From NCBI RefSeq assembly GCF_002797855.1, contig NZ_PGFB01000003.1, positions 124,001-188,000 of the forward strand: a DNA stretch of 64,000 nucleotides, written 5' to 3'. The number at the start of each line of letters is the position of its first letter. Positions within the stretch are counted from its first letter, which is position 1. Of the stretch, positions 18,988 to 29,500 are shown piece by piece. Below the pieces are notes generated by a model, which was not told the origin of the DNA, did not search any database, and worked only from the letters and a program-made list of their open reading frames with translations. The DNA is from Compostimonas suwonensis (lineage in GTDB: Bacteria; Actinomycetota; Actinomycetes; Actinomycetales; Microbacteriaceae). The translations under genes were made by a program, and so were the position numbers.

Positions 18988-20118
18988 CTAGCCGATGAGG
19001 GCCAGGCTGTCCTGGATCTGCGACAGCATGTCGGCCGGGATCGGAGCCGATCCGGCGTTCTTCGATGCGATCTGCTGACCGGCGTCGCTCGCGACGAAGC
19101 CGATGTACGACTTGGTGAGGTCGGCCTGCGTGGCGTCGGAGAACTCGGTGCAGAGGATCGCGTACGAGATCAGCGGGATCGGGTAGGCGTCGGCCTCGGT
19201 GATCGCGGTGTAGTCGATGACCTGCGCGAGGTCTCCGTCAACGCCCGTGTCGACCGTCGTGGAGGCAGCGGTGAACGCGTTGGTCGCGCCCTCCTGGCTG
19301 AACTCGACGAAGTCGGTGCCGGTGCCGACCTGGATCGCCGCAGCGGTCAGGTCGCCGATGGCGCTGTGGTCGGCGTAACCGATCGTGCCCTCACCGGCCT
19401 TGACGGTGTTGACGACACCCGAACCACCCTGCTGAGCGCTCGAGCCGGCGATCGGCCAGGCGTTGCTCGGCGCGTTGGTCCAGATGGACGGCTGAACCGC
19501 GCTGAGGTAGTTGGTGAAGTTCTGGGTCGTGCCCGATCCGTCCGAGCGCGTCACGGTCGTGATCGCGGTCGCGGGGAGCGTCGCGTCGGGGTTGTCGGCC
19601 GCGATCGCCGGGTCGTTCCAGGTGGTGATCTGCATGCTGAAGATCTTGGCGAGGGTCGCCGACGACAGCTGGAGGCTGTCGACACCCGGGAGGTTGTAGA
19701 TGATCGCAACGCCGTCGAGGTAGACGGGGAGGTTCAGGCCGCCGCCGGCGCCGCAGATGGTCTGCGAGGATGCCTGCTGGTCGTCCTTGAGGGGCGAGTC
19801 GGAACCGGCGAAGTCGTAGCTGCCTGCGAGCCAGTTGGTGACGCCGCCGCCGGAGCCCTGCGACTTGTCGTAGTTGATGGTGACGCCCTTGGCCTGGGCG
19901 GTGAAGGCCGTGATCCAGGCTGCCTGTGCGTTGGCCTGTGCGCTCGAGCCACCGGCGGTGATGGTGCCGGCAAGCGAGCTGTAGTCGACGGCGGGGGTCG
20001 TCTCGGTCGGAGTAGACGTGCTGCCGGCGTCGGTCGAGCCGCCGCCTGCACACGAGGAGAGGACGATCGCCGCGGTGATCGCGAGCGCTCCTGCCGCTGC
20101 CACGTTCTTGAACTTCAC
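18988..20118 (-). CDS. pstS: Phosphate-binding lipoprotein PstS
   Basis: A 376-residue lipoprotein: signal peptide with lipobox LSSC near residue 24, a Ser/Thr linker, and the PstS fold with TITAGGSSAQANAQAAW at the N-terminus, SGGGVTNWLAGSYDFAGSD, and the phosphate-loop segment TRSDGSGTTQNF. It captures phosphate outside the membrane for PstCA. The GTG at 20118 follows GAAGGGAA. A GTTTACC direct repeat lies 132 nt upstream. Confidence 0.96.
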   Translation of the reverse strand: MKFKNVAAAGALAITAAIVLSSCAGGGSTDAGSTSTPTETTPAVDYSSLAGTITAGGSSAQANAQAAWITAFTAQAKGVTINYDKSQGSGGGVTNWLAGSYDFAGSDSPLKDDQQASSQTICGAGGGLNLPVYLDGVAIIYNLPGVDSLQLSSATLAKIFSMQITTWNDPAIAADNPDATLPATAITTVTRSDGSGTTQNFTNYLSAVQPSIWTNAPSNAWPIAGSSAQQGGSGVVNTVKAGEGTIGYADHSAIGDLTAAAIQVGTGTDFVEFSQEGATNAFTAASTTVDTGVDGDLAQVIDYTAITEADAYPIPLISYAILCTEFSDATQADLTKSYIGFVASDAGQQIASKNAGSAPIPADMLSQIQDSLALIG

Positions 20119-20249
20119 TGTGTTCCCTTCGAGGTGCGAGTGCCCGGCGTGCGAGTCGACGTTGTGATACTCGCCCTGACAAGCCGGGCGGGCCGGTGCT
20201 GACCCGCCGTCGAGGCTACGTTGCATCCTTAACGACAATCCCCTAATTC

Positions 20250-20267
20250 GGTAAACGGAAGGTAAAC
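20250..20267 (-). promoter_or_regulatory. PHO-box-like direct repeat upstream of pstS
   Basis: On the minus strand GTTTACC TTCC GTTTACC gives two identical heptamers at 11-bp period. This is the geometry of actinobacterial PhoP/RegX3 sites (GTTCACC repeats). It lies 132 nt upstream of the pstS start. Binding is inferred. Confidence 0.8.
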
Positions 20268-20343
20268 GACAGCCCAAGCGTTAGGGACCGAGGCCCGGGA
20301 TCACGCGGATTCTTCTCCCGTGCTCGCGCCAAAACGCGGAGGG

Positions 20344-21282
20344 TCAGAGACGCGGGGAATGCGTCTCGATCGCGATGATGCCCGATGCGGGACTCGTGCG
20401 TGAGAGGTGCACGACGGCGAAGGCCGCGGTGTCGAGAGTGCTCGCGTTGTTCACGTACGAGCCGGCGGGCGTGCCGGTCGCGAGAGAGATCTCGCGGATG
20501 ATCTCGGGCAGCACGGGGCCGTGGCTGCACAGCACCGAGGTCTTGCGGGAGCGCACACGGCGCCCGACGACCTCGCGCACGTCGGCCTGGCCGTTCTCGT
20601 AGGCGTCCTGGCTGATCGCGGCGGTCGTCACGACCTTGCGGCCGACGGCGCGCGAGAGCGGCTCGACCGTCGACTGGCAGCGCTGAGCCGTGCTGCTGAC
20701 GATCCGGCGCGGGCGCCAGGCGGAGATCGTGTCGACGAGGCTCGCGGCCTGCTGCTCGCCGCGTCGGCTGAGGGGGCGGCTCGCGTCGTCGCCCTCCCAC
20801 TCGAACGGAGGCACCGCCTTCGCGTGGCGCAGTGCGATGATCGCGTAGGTGCCGAGCACACCCTGCTTGACGAGCGCCTGGAAGGTGTCGAGGATCTCGA
20901 CGTCGCGCTCATAGCTGAGGGCGGCACGGGCCTTCTTGATCGTGAGCCACTCGAGGCCGGCCACCTCGTCGTTGGGCAGGAAGGTCGAGGCGTTCACGGC
21001 GTCTTCGGTGATCTCGGCGGCCCAGTAGTGCACGATCTTCTCGCGCCCGCTCATGAGCGGGTATCGCGAGATGCCCAGCGGCACGCCGAGGGCGACCCTC
21101 AGGCCGGTCTCCTCGAGGATCTCGCGCACGGCGGTCTGGGGGAGCGTCTCGCCCGGATCGACCTTGCCCTTGGGCAGCGAGACATCCTTGTGCTGAGTTC
21201 TGTGGATGACGAGCACGTGGGGCTTGTCGTCCACGATCCGCCAGCAGACGGCTCCGGCAGCATAGACGGCGGCTTCCGTCAT
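20344..21282 (-). CDS. Nudix hydrolase fused to histidine phosphatase (MutT1-type)
   Basis: A 312-residue two-domain protein. Residues 1-150 are a Nudix hydrolase with a complete box [20 protein letters not shown]. From about residue 170 a histidine-phosphatase domain carries the RHAK motif and a second SHGPVLPE histidine. This architecture is that of mycobacterial MutT1, which degrades 8-oxo-dGTP and diadenosine polyphosphates and whose phosphatase half finishes the job. The ATG overlaps the ppk stop by 4 bp, coupling it to polyphosphate synthesis. Confidence 0.92.
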   Translation of the reverse strand: MTEAAVYAAGAVCWRIVDDKPHVLVIHRTQHKDVSLPKGKVDPGETLPQTAVREILEETGLRVALGVPLGISRYPLMSGREKIVHYWAAEITEDAVNASTFLPNDEVAGLEWLTIKKARAALSYERDVEILDTFQALVKQGVLGTYAIIALRHAKAVPPFEWEGDDASRPLSRRGEQQAASLVDTISAWRPRRIVSSTAQRCQSTVEPLSRAVGRKVVTTAAISQDAYENGQADVREVVGRRVRSRKTSVLCSHGPVLPEIIREISLATGTPAGSYVNNASTLDTAAFAVVHLSRTSPASGIIAIETHSPRL

Positions 21283-23468
21283 CGGCGGGTGCCCACCCGC
21301 CCGCGCTGCGAGATGATCTGCATGAGCTTGTCTTGCATGTCGTCGAGGCTGTTGCCGTTCTCGTCGACGGAGTGCCGCGTCCAGGTGCCGTCGGGGTCGA
21401 GCCACCAGGAGGAGGTGCGCTCGTCCATGGCCCGATCGAAGAGCGAGGCGATCTCGACGAGGTGCTCGGGCGCCGTGAGCCGCACGAGGGCTTCGACGCG
21501 GCGGTCGAGGTTGCGATGCATCATGTCGGCGCTGCCGATGAACACCTCGGGCTCGCCGTTGTTCACGAAGGAGAAGATCCTGGAGTGCTCGAGGTAGCGG
21601 CCCAGGATCGAGCGGACGCGGATGTTCTCGCTGAGACCCGGCTGGCCGGCCTTGAGACCGCAGATGCCGCGCACCCAGATGTCGATGGGCACACCGGCCT
21701 GGCTCGCCCGGTAGAGCGCGTCGATGATGACCTCGTCGACGATCGAGTTGAGCTTGATGCGGATGCCGCTCGGCAGACCGGCCTCGGCGTTGCGTGCCTC
21801 GGTCTCGATCCTCTTGACCAGGCCGCGGCGCAGGTGCAGGGGGGCGACGAGGAGGCGCTTGAACTTCTTCTCGATGGCGTAGCCCGAGAGCTCGTTGAAG
21901 AGACGGGTGAGGTCTTTGCCGACCTGGTCGTCGGCCGTCAGCAGGCCGAGGTCTTCGTAGATGCGGCTCGTCTTGGGGTTGTAGTTGCCCGTGCCGATGT
22001 GGCTGTAGTGGCGCAGGGTGCCCTTCTCCTGGCGCACGACGAGCGCGAGCTTGCAGTGCGTCTTGAGGCCGACGAGACCGTAGACGACGTGCACGCCGGC
22101 CTTCTCGAGCTTGCGCGCCCAGGTGATGTTGGCCTGCTCGTCGAAGCGCGCCTTGATCTCGACGAGGGCGAGCACCTGCTTGCCCGACTCCGCGGCGTCG
22201 ATGAGGGCCTCGACGATGGGGCTGTCGCCCGAGGTGCGGTAAAGGGTCTGCTTGATGGCGAGCACGTGCGGGTCTGCCGCTGCCTGCTCGAGGAACGCCT
22301 GCACGCTCGTGGCGAACGACTCGTAGGGGTGGTGCAGCAGGATGTCGGAGCGGGAGATCGACGTGAAGACGTCGCCCTCCGCGTTGTGCTCGGAGGGCAT
22401 GAGCTGCAGCGCCGTGGTCGGCACGTGCTTGGGATAGCGCAGGTCGGGACGGTCGATCTTCGCGAGGGAGAAGAGCCCGCCGAGGTCGAGCGGCGCCGGC
22501 AGGCGGTAGACCTCCTGGTCGGTGACGTCGAGCTCGCGCACGAGCAGGTCGAGGGTCAGCGGATCCATGTCGTCGGTGATCTCGAGACGGATGGGCGGGC
22601 CGAAGCGCCGCCGCAGGAGCTCTTTCTCGAGAGCCTTGATGAGGTTCTCGGACTCGTCCTCCTCGATCTCGACGTCTTCGTTGCGGGTGACCCGGAAGAC
22701 GTGGTGCTCGAGCACCTCCATACCCGGGAAGAGGTCGCCGAGGTGGTTGGCGATGAGGTCTTCGAGGGTGATGAAGCGCTTCTGCTCCGAGCTCTCGCCA
22801 TCGTCGACGGCGACGAAGCGCGGCAGCATCTGCGGAACCTTGAGCCTCGCGAACTCGACCTTGCTCGTCTTCGGGTTGCGCACCCGGATCGAGAGGTTGA
22901 GCGAGAGCCCGGAGATGTAGGGGAAGGGATGAGCGGGGTCGACCGCGAGCGGCATGAGCACGGGGAAGATCTGCAGGGAGAAGTAGTCGCGCAGCCGCGC
23001 CCGGGTCTCGGCGTCGAGCGAATCCCAGGTGACGAAGGTCAGGCCGGCTGCGGCGAGGTCGGGGCGCACGGACTCCTGGTAGACGGCGGCGTGGCGAACC
23101 TGCAGCTCGTGCGCGCGGCGGGAGATGTCGGAGAGCACCTCGGCGGGGGCGCGCCCGACGTTCGTCGGCACGGCGAGGCCCGTGAGGATGCGGCGCTTGA
23201 GGCCTGCGACCCGCACCATGAAGAACTCGTCGAGGTTGCTCGCGAAGATCGCGAGGAAGTTTGCGCGTTCGAGCACCGGGAGCCGCGGGTCTTCGGCGAG
23301 CTCGAGCACCCGCTGGTTGAACGCCAGCCAGCTCATCTCGCGGTCGAGGTACCGGTCGTCGGGAAGTGCGGGATCGTCACGCTCGAAGGCCGGCTCGAAA
23401 TCGTCGTCGAAATCGCCGCCGATCACCGTGTCTTGGAGTTCGTTTGACTCGTCCATAGCTTTTATCAT
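21279..23468 (-). CDS. ppk1: Polyphosphate kinase 1
   Basis: PPK1 makes inorganic polyphosphate from ATP. The protein is 729 residues, with N-terminal domain [21 protein letters not shown], the catalytic histidine segment [19 protein letters not shown] and the second active-site histidine [15 protein letters not shown] start 12 nt downstream (ATG at 23456) is also possible, and neither has a strong ribosome site. A GTTAACT-type direct repeat 33-50 nt upstream suggests phosphate control. Confidence 0.97.
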   Translation of the reverse strand: MIKAMDESNELQDTVIGGDFDDDFEPAFERDDPALPDDRYLDREMSWLAFNQRVLELAEDPRLPVLERANFLAIFASNLDEFFMVRVAGLKRRILTGLAVPTNVGRAPAEVLSDISRRAHELQVRHAAVYQESVRPDLAAAGLTFVTWDSLDAETRARLRDYFSLQIFPVLMPLAVDPAHPFPYISGLSLNLSIRVRNPKTSKVEFARLKVPQMLPRFVAVDDGESSEQKRFITLEDLIANHLGDLFPGMEVLEHHVFRVTRNEDVEIEEDESENLIKALEKELLRRRFGPPIRLEITDDMDPLTLDLLVRELDVTDQEVYRLPAPLDLGGLFSLAKIDRPDLRYPKHVPTTALQLMPSEHNAEGDVFTSISRSDILLHHPYESFATSVQAFLEQAAADPHVLAIKQTLYRTSGDSPIVEALIDAAESGKQVLALVEIKARFDEQANITWARKLEKAGVHVVYGLVGLKTHCKLALVVRQEKGTLRHYSHIGTGNYNPKTSRIYEDLGLLTADDQVGKDLTRLFNELSGYAIEKKFKRLLVAPLHLRRGLVKRIETEARNAEAGLPSGIRIKLNSIVDEVIIDALYRASQAGVPIDIWVRGICGLKAGQPGLSENIRVRSILGRYLEHSRIFSFVNNGEPEVFIGSADMMHRNLDRRVEALVRLTAPEHLVEIASLFDRAMDERTSSWWLDPDGTWTRHSVDENGNSLDDMQDKLMQIISQRGRVGTRR

Positions 23469-23500
23469 GGCACCCGCAACGGGCGCCGCAGCCTGCGCCG

Positions 23501-23518
23501 AGTTAACGGTGTCTTAAC
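23501..23518 (-). promoter_or_regulatory. PHO-box-like direct repeat upstream of ppk1
   Basis: Minus-strand GTTAAGA CACC GTTAACT shows two heptamers at 11-bp period, resembling the pstS site and the GTTCACC consensus. It is weaker than the other two sites in the window. Confidence 0.6.
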
Positions 23519-23569
23519 GAGCTGTCCACCGAGGCGCCGTGGGGAGGATGCCGCTCCCGTCGTCGCCGC

Positions 23570-24541
<972 letters not shown>

Positions 24542-25301
24542 TGTCCTCTTCGTAGACGTTGAAGCGGTAGCCGACGTTGCGCACCGTGCCGATGAGCGAC
24601 TCGAGGTCGCCGAGCTTGGCGCGCAGCCGCCGCACGTGCACGTCGACCGTGCGCGTGCCGCCGAAGTAGTCGTAGCCCCACACCTCGCTGAGCAGCTGCT
24701 CGCGGGTGAAGACACGCGACGGATGCGTCGCGAAGAAGCGCAGGAGCTCGAACTCCTTGAAGGTGAGGTCGAGCGGGCGGCCGTGCACCTTCGCCGAATA
24801 GCTCGCCTCATCGATGACGACGCCCGAGGCCTGGATCTTCGACGAGGACTGCTCGAGCGACTGCCTGCCGATCGAGAGGCGGATGCGCGCATCGATCTCC
24901 GCGGGCCCCGCCGTCTCCAGGATCACGTCGTTGACGCCCCAGTCGGCGCTGACGGCCGTGAGACCGCCCTCGGTCAGCACGAGCACGAGGGGCACGGTGA
25001 CGCCCGTCGTCGTGAGGATCTTGCACAGCGACTTGGCGCTCGCGAGGTCTCTGCGGGCGTCGACGAAGATGAGGTCGGCACTCGGCGCGTTGATCAACTG
25101 GGCCGGTTCGGCGGGGATCTGGCGCGTCTTGTGGCTGAGCAGGGCGAGGGCGGGCAGAACCTCGGCGTTGACCGCAGAGGTCAGGATCAACAACTGCGCC
25201 ACGGATCCTCCAGAGAATACTTGTGCCAATCCTAGCGGGGAGGGATCGTCCGGCGAATCTCCCCCGATGTGGCGCGCCCCCGTCTACGGCAGAATGGAGC
25301 T

Positions 25302-25610
25302 GTGACCCTCGACAGCGAGACCCCTTCCGCGGTGCCGAGCGGCCTGCCCACGAACCCGTGGCACTGGCTCGCCATCGCGACGGTGTGGGTGCTCGCCGCG
25401 ATCGGGGCGCTCCTCACGGCCCTCCTGGCGCCCTCGTCCGACTACCTCTCGTGGACGTCGATCATCCTCGCGCTCTGCGTCCTCGCGACCTTCGGCATCC
25501 AGCTCGCGACCCGGGAGCGCATCGGCTTCGTCGACCGGGTGACCCTCAGCCTCGTCGGCGCCGTGGTCATCCTCGCGGTGGCGACGATTCTTCTGACCGT
25601 GCTGCCTTAG
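25302..25610 (+). CDS. Small conserved membrane protein
   Basis: A 102-residue protein with three hydrophobic segments (about residues 17-40, 47-65 and 75-100) after a short polar N-terminus. I do not recognise a named family. The GTG at 25302 follows TGGAG. It is divergent from glnR and heads a plus-strand run toward the nitrobindin gene. Confidence 0.75.
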   Translation: MTLDSETPSAVPSGLPTNPWHWLAIATVWVLAAIGALLTALLAPSSDYLSWTSIILALCVLATFGIQLATRERIGFVDRVTLSLVGAVVILAVATILLTVLP

Positions 25611-25626
25611 CGCATAGACTTGAGCC

Positions 25627-25740
25627 ATGTCGTTGCTCGCACTGGAACTCTTCTTCGTCGGCCTGCTGGGTCTGGCGAGTCTGGCGATCGCGTGGGTGTC
25701 GGTCGTCGTCGTCTACAAGCTCTTCCGGGGGCAGCGGTAG
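25627..25740 (+). CDS. 37-residue single-span membrane protein
   Basis: A very short frame encoding a hydrophobic helix (ELFFVGLLGLASLAIAWVSV) and a basic tail KLFRGQR. TAGACT at 25615-25620 lies 6 nt before the ATG, suggesting a leaderless start. It ends 6 nt before the nitrobindin gene. Third-position GC is high, in line with coding. The function is unknown. Confidence 0.65.
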   Translation: MSLLALELFFVGLLGLASLAIAWVSVVVVYKLFRGQR

Positions 25741-25746
25741 CCCACG

Positions 25747-26343
25747 ATGATCGAGATTCCGACGGGTCTTCCCGCAGAGCTCGTGCCCCTGTCGTGGCTG
25801 CTCGGCGTGTGGGAGGGCACGGGGGTCATCGACTACACCGTTGCTGACGAGACGGTCAACAGCGAGTTCGGCCAGCGCGTGAGCTTCAGCCACGACGGCC
25901 TGCCGTACCTCAACTACCACTCCTACACCTGGCTCCTCGACGAGGCGAACACCCCGCTCGTGACCGAGACCGGCTACTGGCGGCTCTCCCGTCCGCTCGG
26001 CGAGGGAGACCCCGGCCCCGCGATGCTGCCCGCCGTGGGCGAGGCCCGGTTCCGCACCGCCGACGACGTCGAGACCCTGCGCAACACTGCGGGCGGGTTC
26101 GACGTCGAGGTCGCGCTCATCCATCCCGGCGGGGTCTCCGAGCTGTATCTCGGCCAGGTGAAGGGCCCGCGCATCGACCTCGCGACCGACGCCGTCATGC
26201 GCACGGCCGGCGCGAAGGACTATTCGGCGGCCACCCGCATCTACGGGCTCGTCGACAACCATCTGCTCTGGGCCTGGGACATCGCCGCTCTCGGTCAACC
26301 CCTGCGAACCCACTCATCGGCCCGACTCGCGAAGGTCGACTGA
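25747..26343 (+). CDS. Nitrobindin-like FABP-family heme protein
   Basis: A 198-residue ten-stranded barrel protein of the THAP4/nitrobindin family. The signature GxWxGxG is seen as GVWEGTG near residue 20. A histidine in the C-terminal part (DNHLLWAWDI region) is a candidate heme ligand. Family members bind ferric heme and detoxify nitric oxide or peroxynitrite. It overlaps no neighbour but is 2 nt from ygfZ. Confidence 0.88.
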   Translation: MIEIPTGLPAELVPLSWLLGVWEGTGVIDYTVADETVNSEFGQRVSFSHDGLPYLNYHSYTWLLDEANTPLVTETGYWRLSRPLGEGDPGPAMLPAVGEARFRTADDVETLRNTAGGFDVEVALIHPGGVSELYLGQVKGPRIDLATDAVMRTAGAKDYSAATRIYGLVDNHLLWAWDIAALGQPLRTHSSARLAKVD

Positions 26344-26345
26344 CC

Positions 26346-27491
26346 ATGTCCGACTCACCCTTCCTCTCCCTGCCCGGAGCCGTCGCCGACGAGGGGCTCG
26401 ACGCGGGCGTCGCGGCGCACTACGGCTCGCCGTTGCGCGAGCAGCGCCTGCTCGCCGCGGGTGAGGCGGTCGTCGACCTCTCGAACCGCTCGGTCCTCGC
26501 CGTCACGGGCGCCGACCGGCTCAGCTGGCTCGACTCCATGACCTCGCAGCGTCTCACGGGCCTCGCTCCCGGCCAGGCCGCCGAGACGCTCTTCCTCGAT
26601 CCGAGCGGGCGCATCGAGTTCGACGTGCACGCCCTCGACGACGGCGTGACGACCTGGCTCATCGCCGAACGAGACGAGGCCGAGGGCATCGTCGGCTGGC
26701 TGGACAAGATGCGTTTTATGCTCCGGGTCGAGGTCGCCGACCGCAGCGACGAGTTCGCGGTGGTCGGTTACCTGGATGCCGCGATCGAGGCACCCGCGCG
26801 AACCGTTGTGCAGGCGGCATCCCCCGACGGAGTGGAGCTGCGCTGGGCCGACGTCTGGCGCGGTGTCGAGGCAGGCGGACACCAGTACGCCCACACCGAC
26901 GACCACCCCGCCTCGCGCTGGCCGTGGGTCGAGGCGATCGTCGAGCGGTCCGAGCTCGAGGCGCTCGCGCGTCGTGCCGCGGCCGGGGAGGTCGTTCTCG
27001 CGGGCTCGCTCGCCGCGGAGGCCCTGCGCATCGAGGCCTGGCGCCCGCGTTTCGGCCGCGAGGTCGACGACCGCTCCATCCCGCACGAGCTCGACTGGCT
27101 GCGCTCGGCGGTGCACCTCACGAAGGGCTGCTACCGCGGCCAGGAGACGGTCGCGAAGGTGCACAACCTCGGCCATCCCCCGCGCAGGCTCGTGCTGCTG
27201 CACCTCGACGGCTCGGAGTCGGTCTTCGCCGCGCCGGGCGACGTCGTGAGCGTCGAGCGCGACGGCGAGCTGCGCGCGGTCGGCACCGTGACGAGCAGCG
27301 CGATCCACCATGAGCTGGGCCCCATCGCGCTCGCCGTCGTCAAACGCAACACCGACGCCGAGGCGACTCTGCTCGTCGCGGCGCAGGACACGACGATCGC
27401 GGCCTCGCAGGAGGTCATCGTGCCCTCGGATGCCGGCGCGGCCGTCGACGTGCCGCGGCTGCCGCGGCTCGGTGCCGTCACGCGGGGTTAG
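26346..27491 (+). CDS. ygfZ: Folate-binding YgfZ/GcvT-like protein
   Basis: A 381-residue homologue of YgfZ/IBA57, a tetrahydrofolate-dependent helper of iron-sulfur cluster enzymes. The hallmark KGCYRGQE sits near residue 262. The N-terminal half shows the GcvT fold (SNRSVLAVTGADRLSWL). It follows the nitrobindin gene by 2 nt in a tight run. Confidence 0.93.
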   Translation: MSDSPFLSLPGAVADEGLDAGVAAHYGSPLREQRLLAAGEAVVDLSNRSVLAVTGADRLSWLDSMTSQRLTGLAPGQAAETLFLDPSGRIEFDVHALDDGVTTWLIAERDEAEGIVGWLDKMRFMLRVEVADRSDEFAVVGYLDAAIEAPARTVVQAASPDGVELRWADVWRGVEAGGHQYAHTDDHPASRWPWVEAIVERSELEALARRAAAGEVVLAGSLAAEALRIEAWRPRFGREVDDRSIPHELDWLRSAVHLTKGCYRGQETVAKVHNLGHPPRRLVLLHLDGSESVFAAPGDVVSVERDGELRAVGTVTSSAIHHELGPIALAVVKRNTDAEATLLVAAQDTTIAASQEVIVPSDAGAAVDVPRLPRLGAVTRG

Positions 27492-27497
27492 CCCCGG

Positions 27498-28619
27498 ATG
27501 ACGGCGGCACCCCGCACGACCGGGTGGCGCGCGCCGTCCTGGCGTCAGGTGCGGCGCTACCTCGACCCGGCGGGCCGGGCCGGGCGGGTCTGGAACTCGG
27601 TGCCGGCCGCCGTGCAGATCACCGTCGCGGCGGTCGTCGCCTTCGCGGTCGCGCACTACTGGATCGGCCATGCCGCACCCGTCATCGCCGTGACCGTAAC
27701 GATCTCGAGCCTCGGCTTCACCCGCGACGCCAGGCCCGTCAAGGTGCTCGAGACGGCGATCGGCGTGACGGTCGGCATCGCGCTCAGCGAGACCCTGCTG
27801 CTGCTCTTCGGCCAGGGTGTCTGGCAGCTCGGCGTCGTCATCTTCGCGACGCTGCTCGTCGCGAGGTTCCTGTCGGGCTCCGCGGCGTTCGCGATCGCCG
27901 CCGCCGTGCAGTCGGCCCTCATCTCGGTGCTGCCGGCGCCCGCAGGCGGTGCGTTCACACGCACGGAGGACGCGATCGTGGGCGGCCTCGTCGCCCTCGT
28001 GTGCACCGCGCTCATCCCTCGTGACCCGCGGCGGGCCACGAGGCGCGAGGCGAGGCGGCTCTTCGCCGAGTTCCTCGCGGTCGTCGCCTCCCTCGTGATG
28101 GCGCTGCAGCTCGGCGACGCCCGGGCCTCGGGCCGCGCGCTCGCCCGTGCGCGTGCGACGGGCCCCGTGCTCGACGCCTGGCGTTCCTCGCTCGACTCGG
28201 CGATCGCGATCGCCCGCATCTCGCCGTTCCTGCGCCGGCACCTTCCCGAGCTGCGCGAGCAGGCCGCCATCCTGTCGGGCATGGAACTCGCCGTGCGCAA
28301 TCTGCGGGTCGTCGCCCGGCGCACCGACTACATCGTGCGCGACGGCGAGGCGCGTGTGGAGCTCGCCGAGCTGCTCTCCTCGCTCTCGAGCGGTGTCAAC
28401 GTGCTCGGGCAGGGGCTCTCGAACGGGGAGCTGCGGATGCGGGCCCGCCAGAGCCTCATCCTCGTGGCCGTGAAACTCGACCCGCAGCTCGTGCTGCCCG
28501 GCTCCACGGTCATGGACGCGAGCCTCGTGATGCAGTTGCGGCCGCTCGTCGTCGACCTGCTGACGGCGACGGGGATGCCGCTCGCCGAGGCCCAGGCGAC
28601 CTTGCCGTCGTCGGGCTAG
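27498..28619 (+). CDS. FUSC-family membrane protein
   Basis: A 373-residue protein. The first 175 residues contain about six membrane segments (QITVAAVVAFAVAHYWIG, APVIAVTVTISSLGF, LLLLFGQGVWQLGVVI and so on), as in the aromatic-acid exporter/FUSC superfamily. The remaining half is a helical cytosolic domain. The substrate is unknown. It is 6 nt after ygfZ and probably in the same operon. Confidence 0.85.
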   Translation: MTAAPRTTGWRAPSWRQVRRYLDPAGRAGRVWNSVPAAVQITVAAVVAFAVAHYWIGHAAPVIAVTVTISSLGFTRDARPVKVLETAIGVTVGIALSETLLLLFGQGVWQLGVVIFATLLVARFLSGSAAFAIAAAVQSALISVLPAPAGGAFTRTEDAIVGGLVALVCTALIPRDPRRATRREARRLFAEFLAVVASLVMALQLGDARASGRALARARATGPVLDAWRSSLDSAIAIARISPFLRRHLPELREQAAILSGMELAVRNLRVVARRTDYIVRDGEARVELAELLSSLSSGVNVLGQGLSNGELRMRARQSLILVAVKLDPQLVLPGSTVMDASLVMQLRPLVVDLLTATGMPLAEAQATLPSSG

Positions 28620-28622
28620 GGT

Positions 28623-29444
28623 TCACCCGCTCGATGCCCGCGGCGCGACGTCCTGCCACGGCACCGAGACCTCGCCGAGCCGCCAGCGCGAGCGTCGCCC
28701 GCCGACGTTCCAGCCGTCGACGAGCAGGCCCTCGACCGTGGCGATCCAGCGCTGCACGGGGCCGTAGCTCGCGAGCGCCGCGTTGTACTGCCAGTGCCGG
28801 TCGAGCGCGAGCATCAGCGCATGCACGCCCTCGCCGTCGACGTTGTGGTGGATGAGCGCTTTCGGCAGGCGCTCCGCCACGATCGACGGCTTCTCGAGGC
28901 CGGCGAGGCGCAGCGAGATGGTGAGGCTCCGAGGGCCGTCGGCCGCGACATCCACCCAGCTGCAGACGCGCCCGATCTCATCGCAGGTGCCCTCGACGAG
29001 CACCCCGCCCGGCTCGAGCCTCGCCTGCATGAGCGCCCAGGCCTGTGCGACCTGCGACTCGTCGTACTGCCTGAGCACGTTGAAGGCGCGGATGACGGTG
29101 GCGCCCCGCCCGCCCGGCAGCGGCACCTCGAAGCCGCCGAGTGCGAAGCGCACCCGGGCGTCGGGGGAGAAGCGGCTGCCGCCCGCCCGTACCGTCTCGA
29201 GCTGGCTCTCGGCGACCCGCACGCGCTCCGGCGCGATCTCGAGCCCGACGACCTCGAGCTCGGGGCGTACCCGGGAGAGCCGCTCGTGCAGCTCCAGCGT
29301 GGTCACGCCGCTCGCACCGTAGCCGAGGTCAACGACGAGCGGATCGGGTGCGTGGCGCAGCGCGGGGAGGGCCTGGATCCAGCGGTCGACACGGCGGAGA
29401 CGGTTGGTGTTCGTCGTGCCCCTGGTGATGCTTCCGACTGCCAC
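28623..29444 (-). CDS. Class I SAM-dependent methyltransferase-like protein
   Basis: A protein of about 273 residues with motif I VVDLGYGASGVTTLELHERL, an acidic-loop VVGLEIAPERV and a following RAFNVLRQYDE strand, consistent with a Rossmann methyltransferase. The substrate is not evident. The start is uncertain: GTG at 29444 is used here, TTG at 29456 in frame is the alternative. It is convergent with the FUSC gene and divergent from gpmA. Confidence 0.8.
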   Translation of the reverse strand: MAVGSITRGTTNTNRLRRVDRWIQALPALRHAPDPLVVDLGYGASGVTTLELHERLSRVRPELEVVGLEIAPERVRVAESQLETVRAGGSRFSPDARVRFALGGFEVPLPGGRGATVIRAFNVLRQYDESQVAQAWALMQARLEPGGVLVEGTCDEIGRVCSWVDVAADGPRSLTISLRLAGLEKPSIVAERLPKALIHHNVDGEGVHALMLALDRHWQYNAALASYGPVQRWIATVEGLLVDGWNVGGRRSRWRLGEVSVPWQDVAPRASSG

Positions 29445-29500
29445 AGGACCATCCAATCATCCGCACCCGGAGGGCACGATCGGATCGCTAGAGTGTAAGC

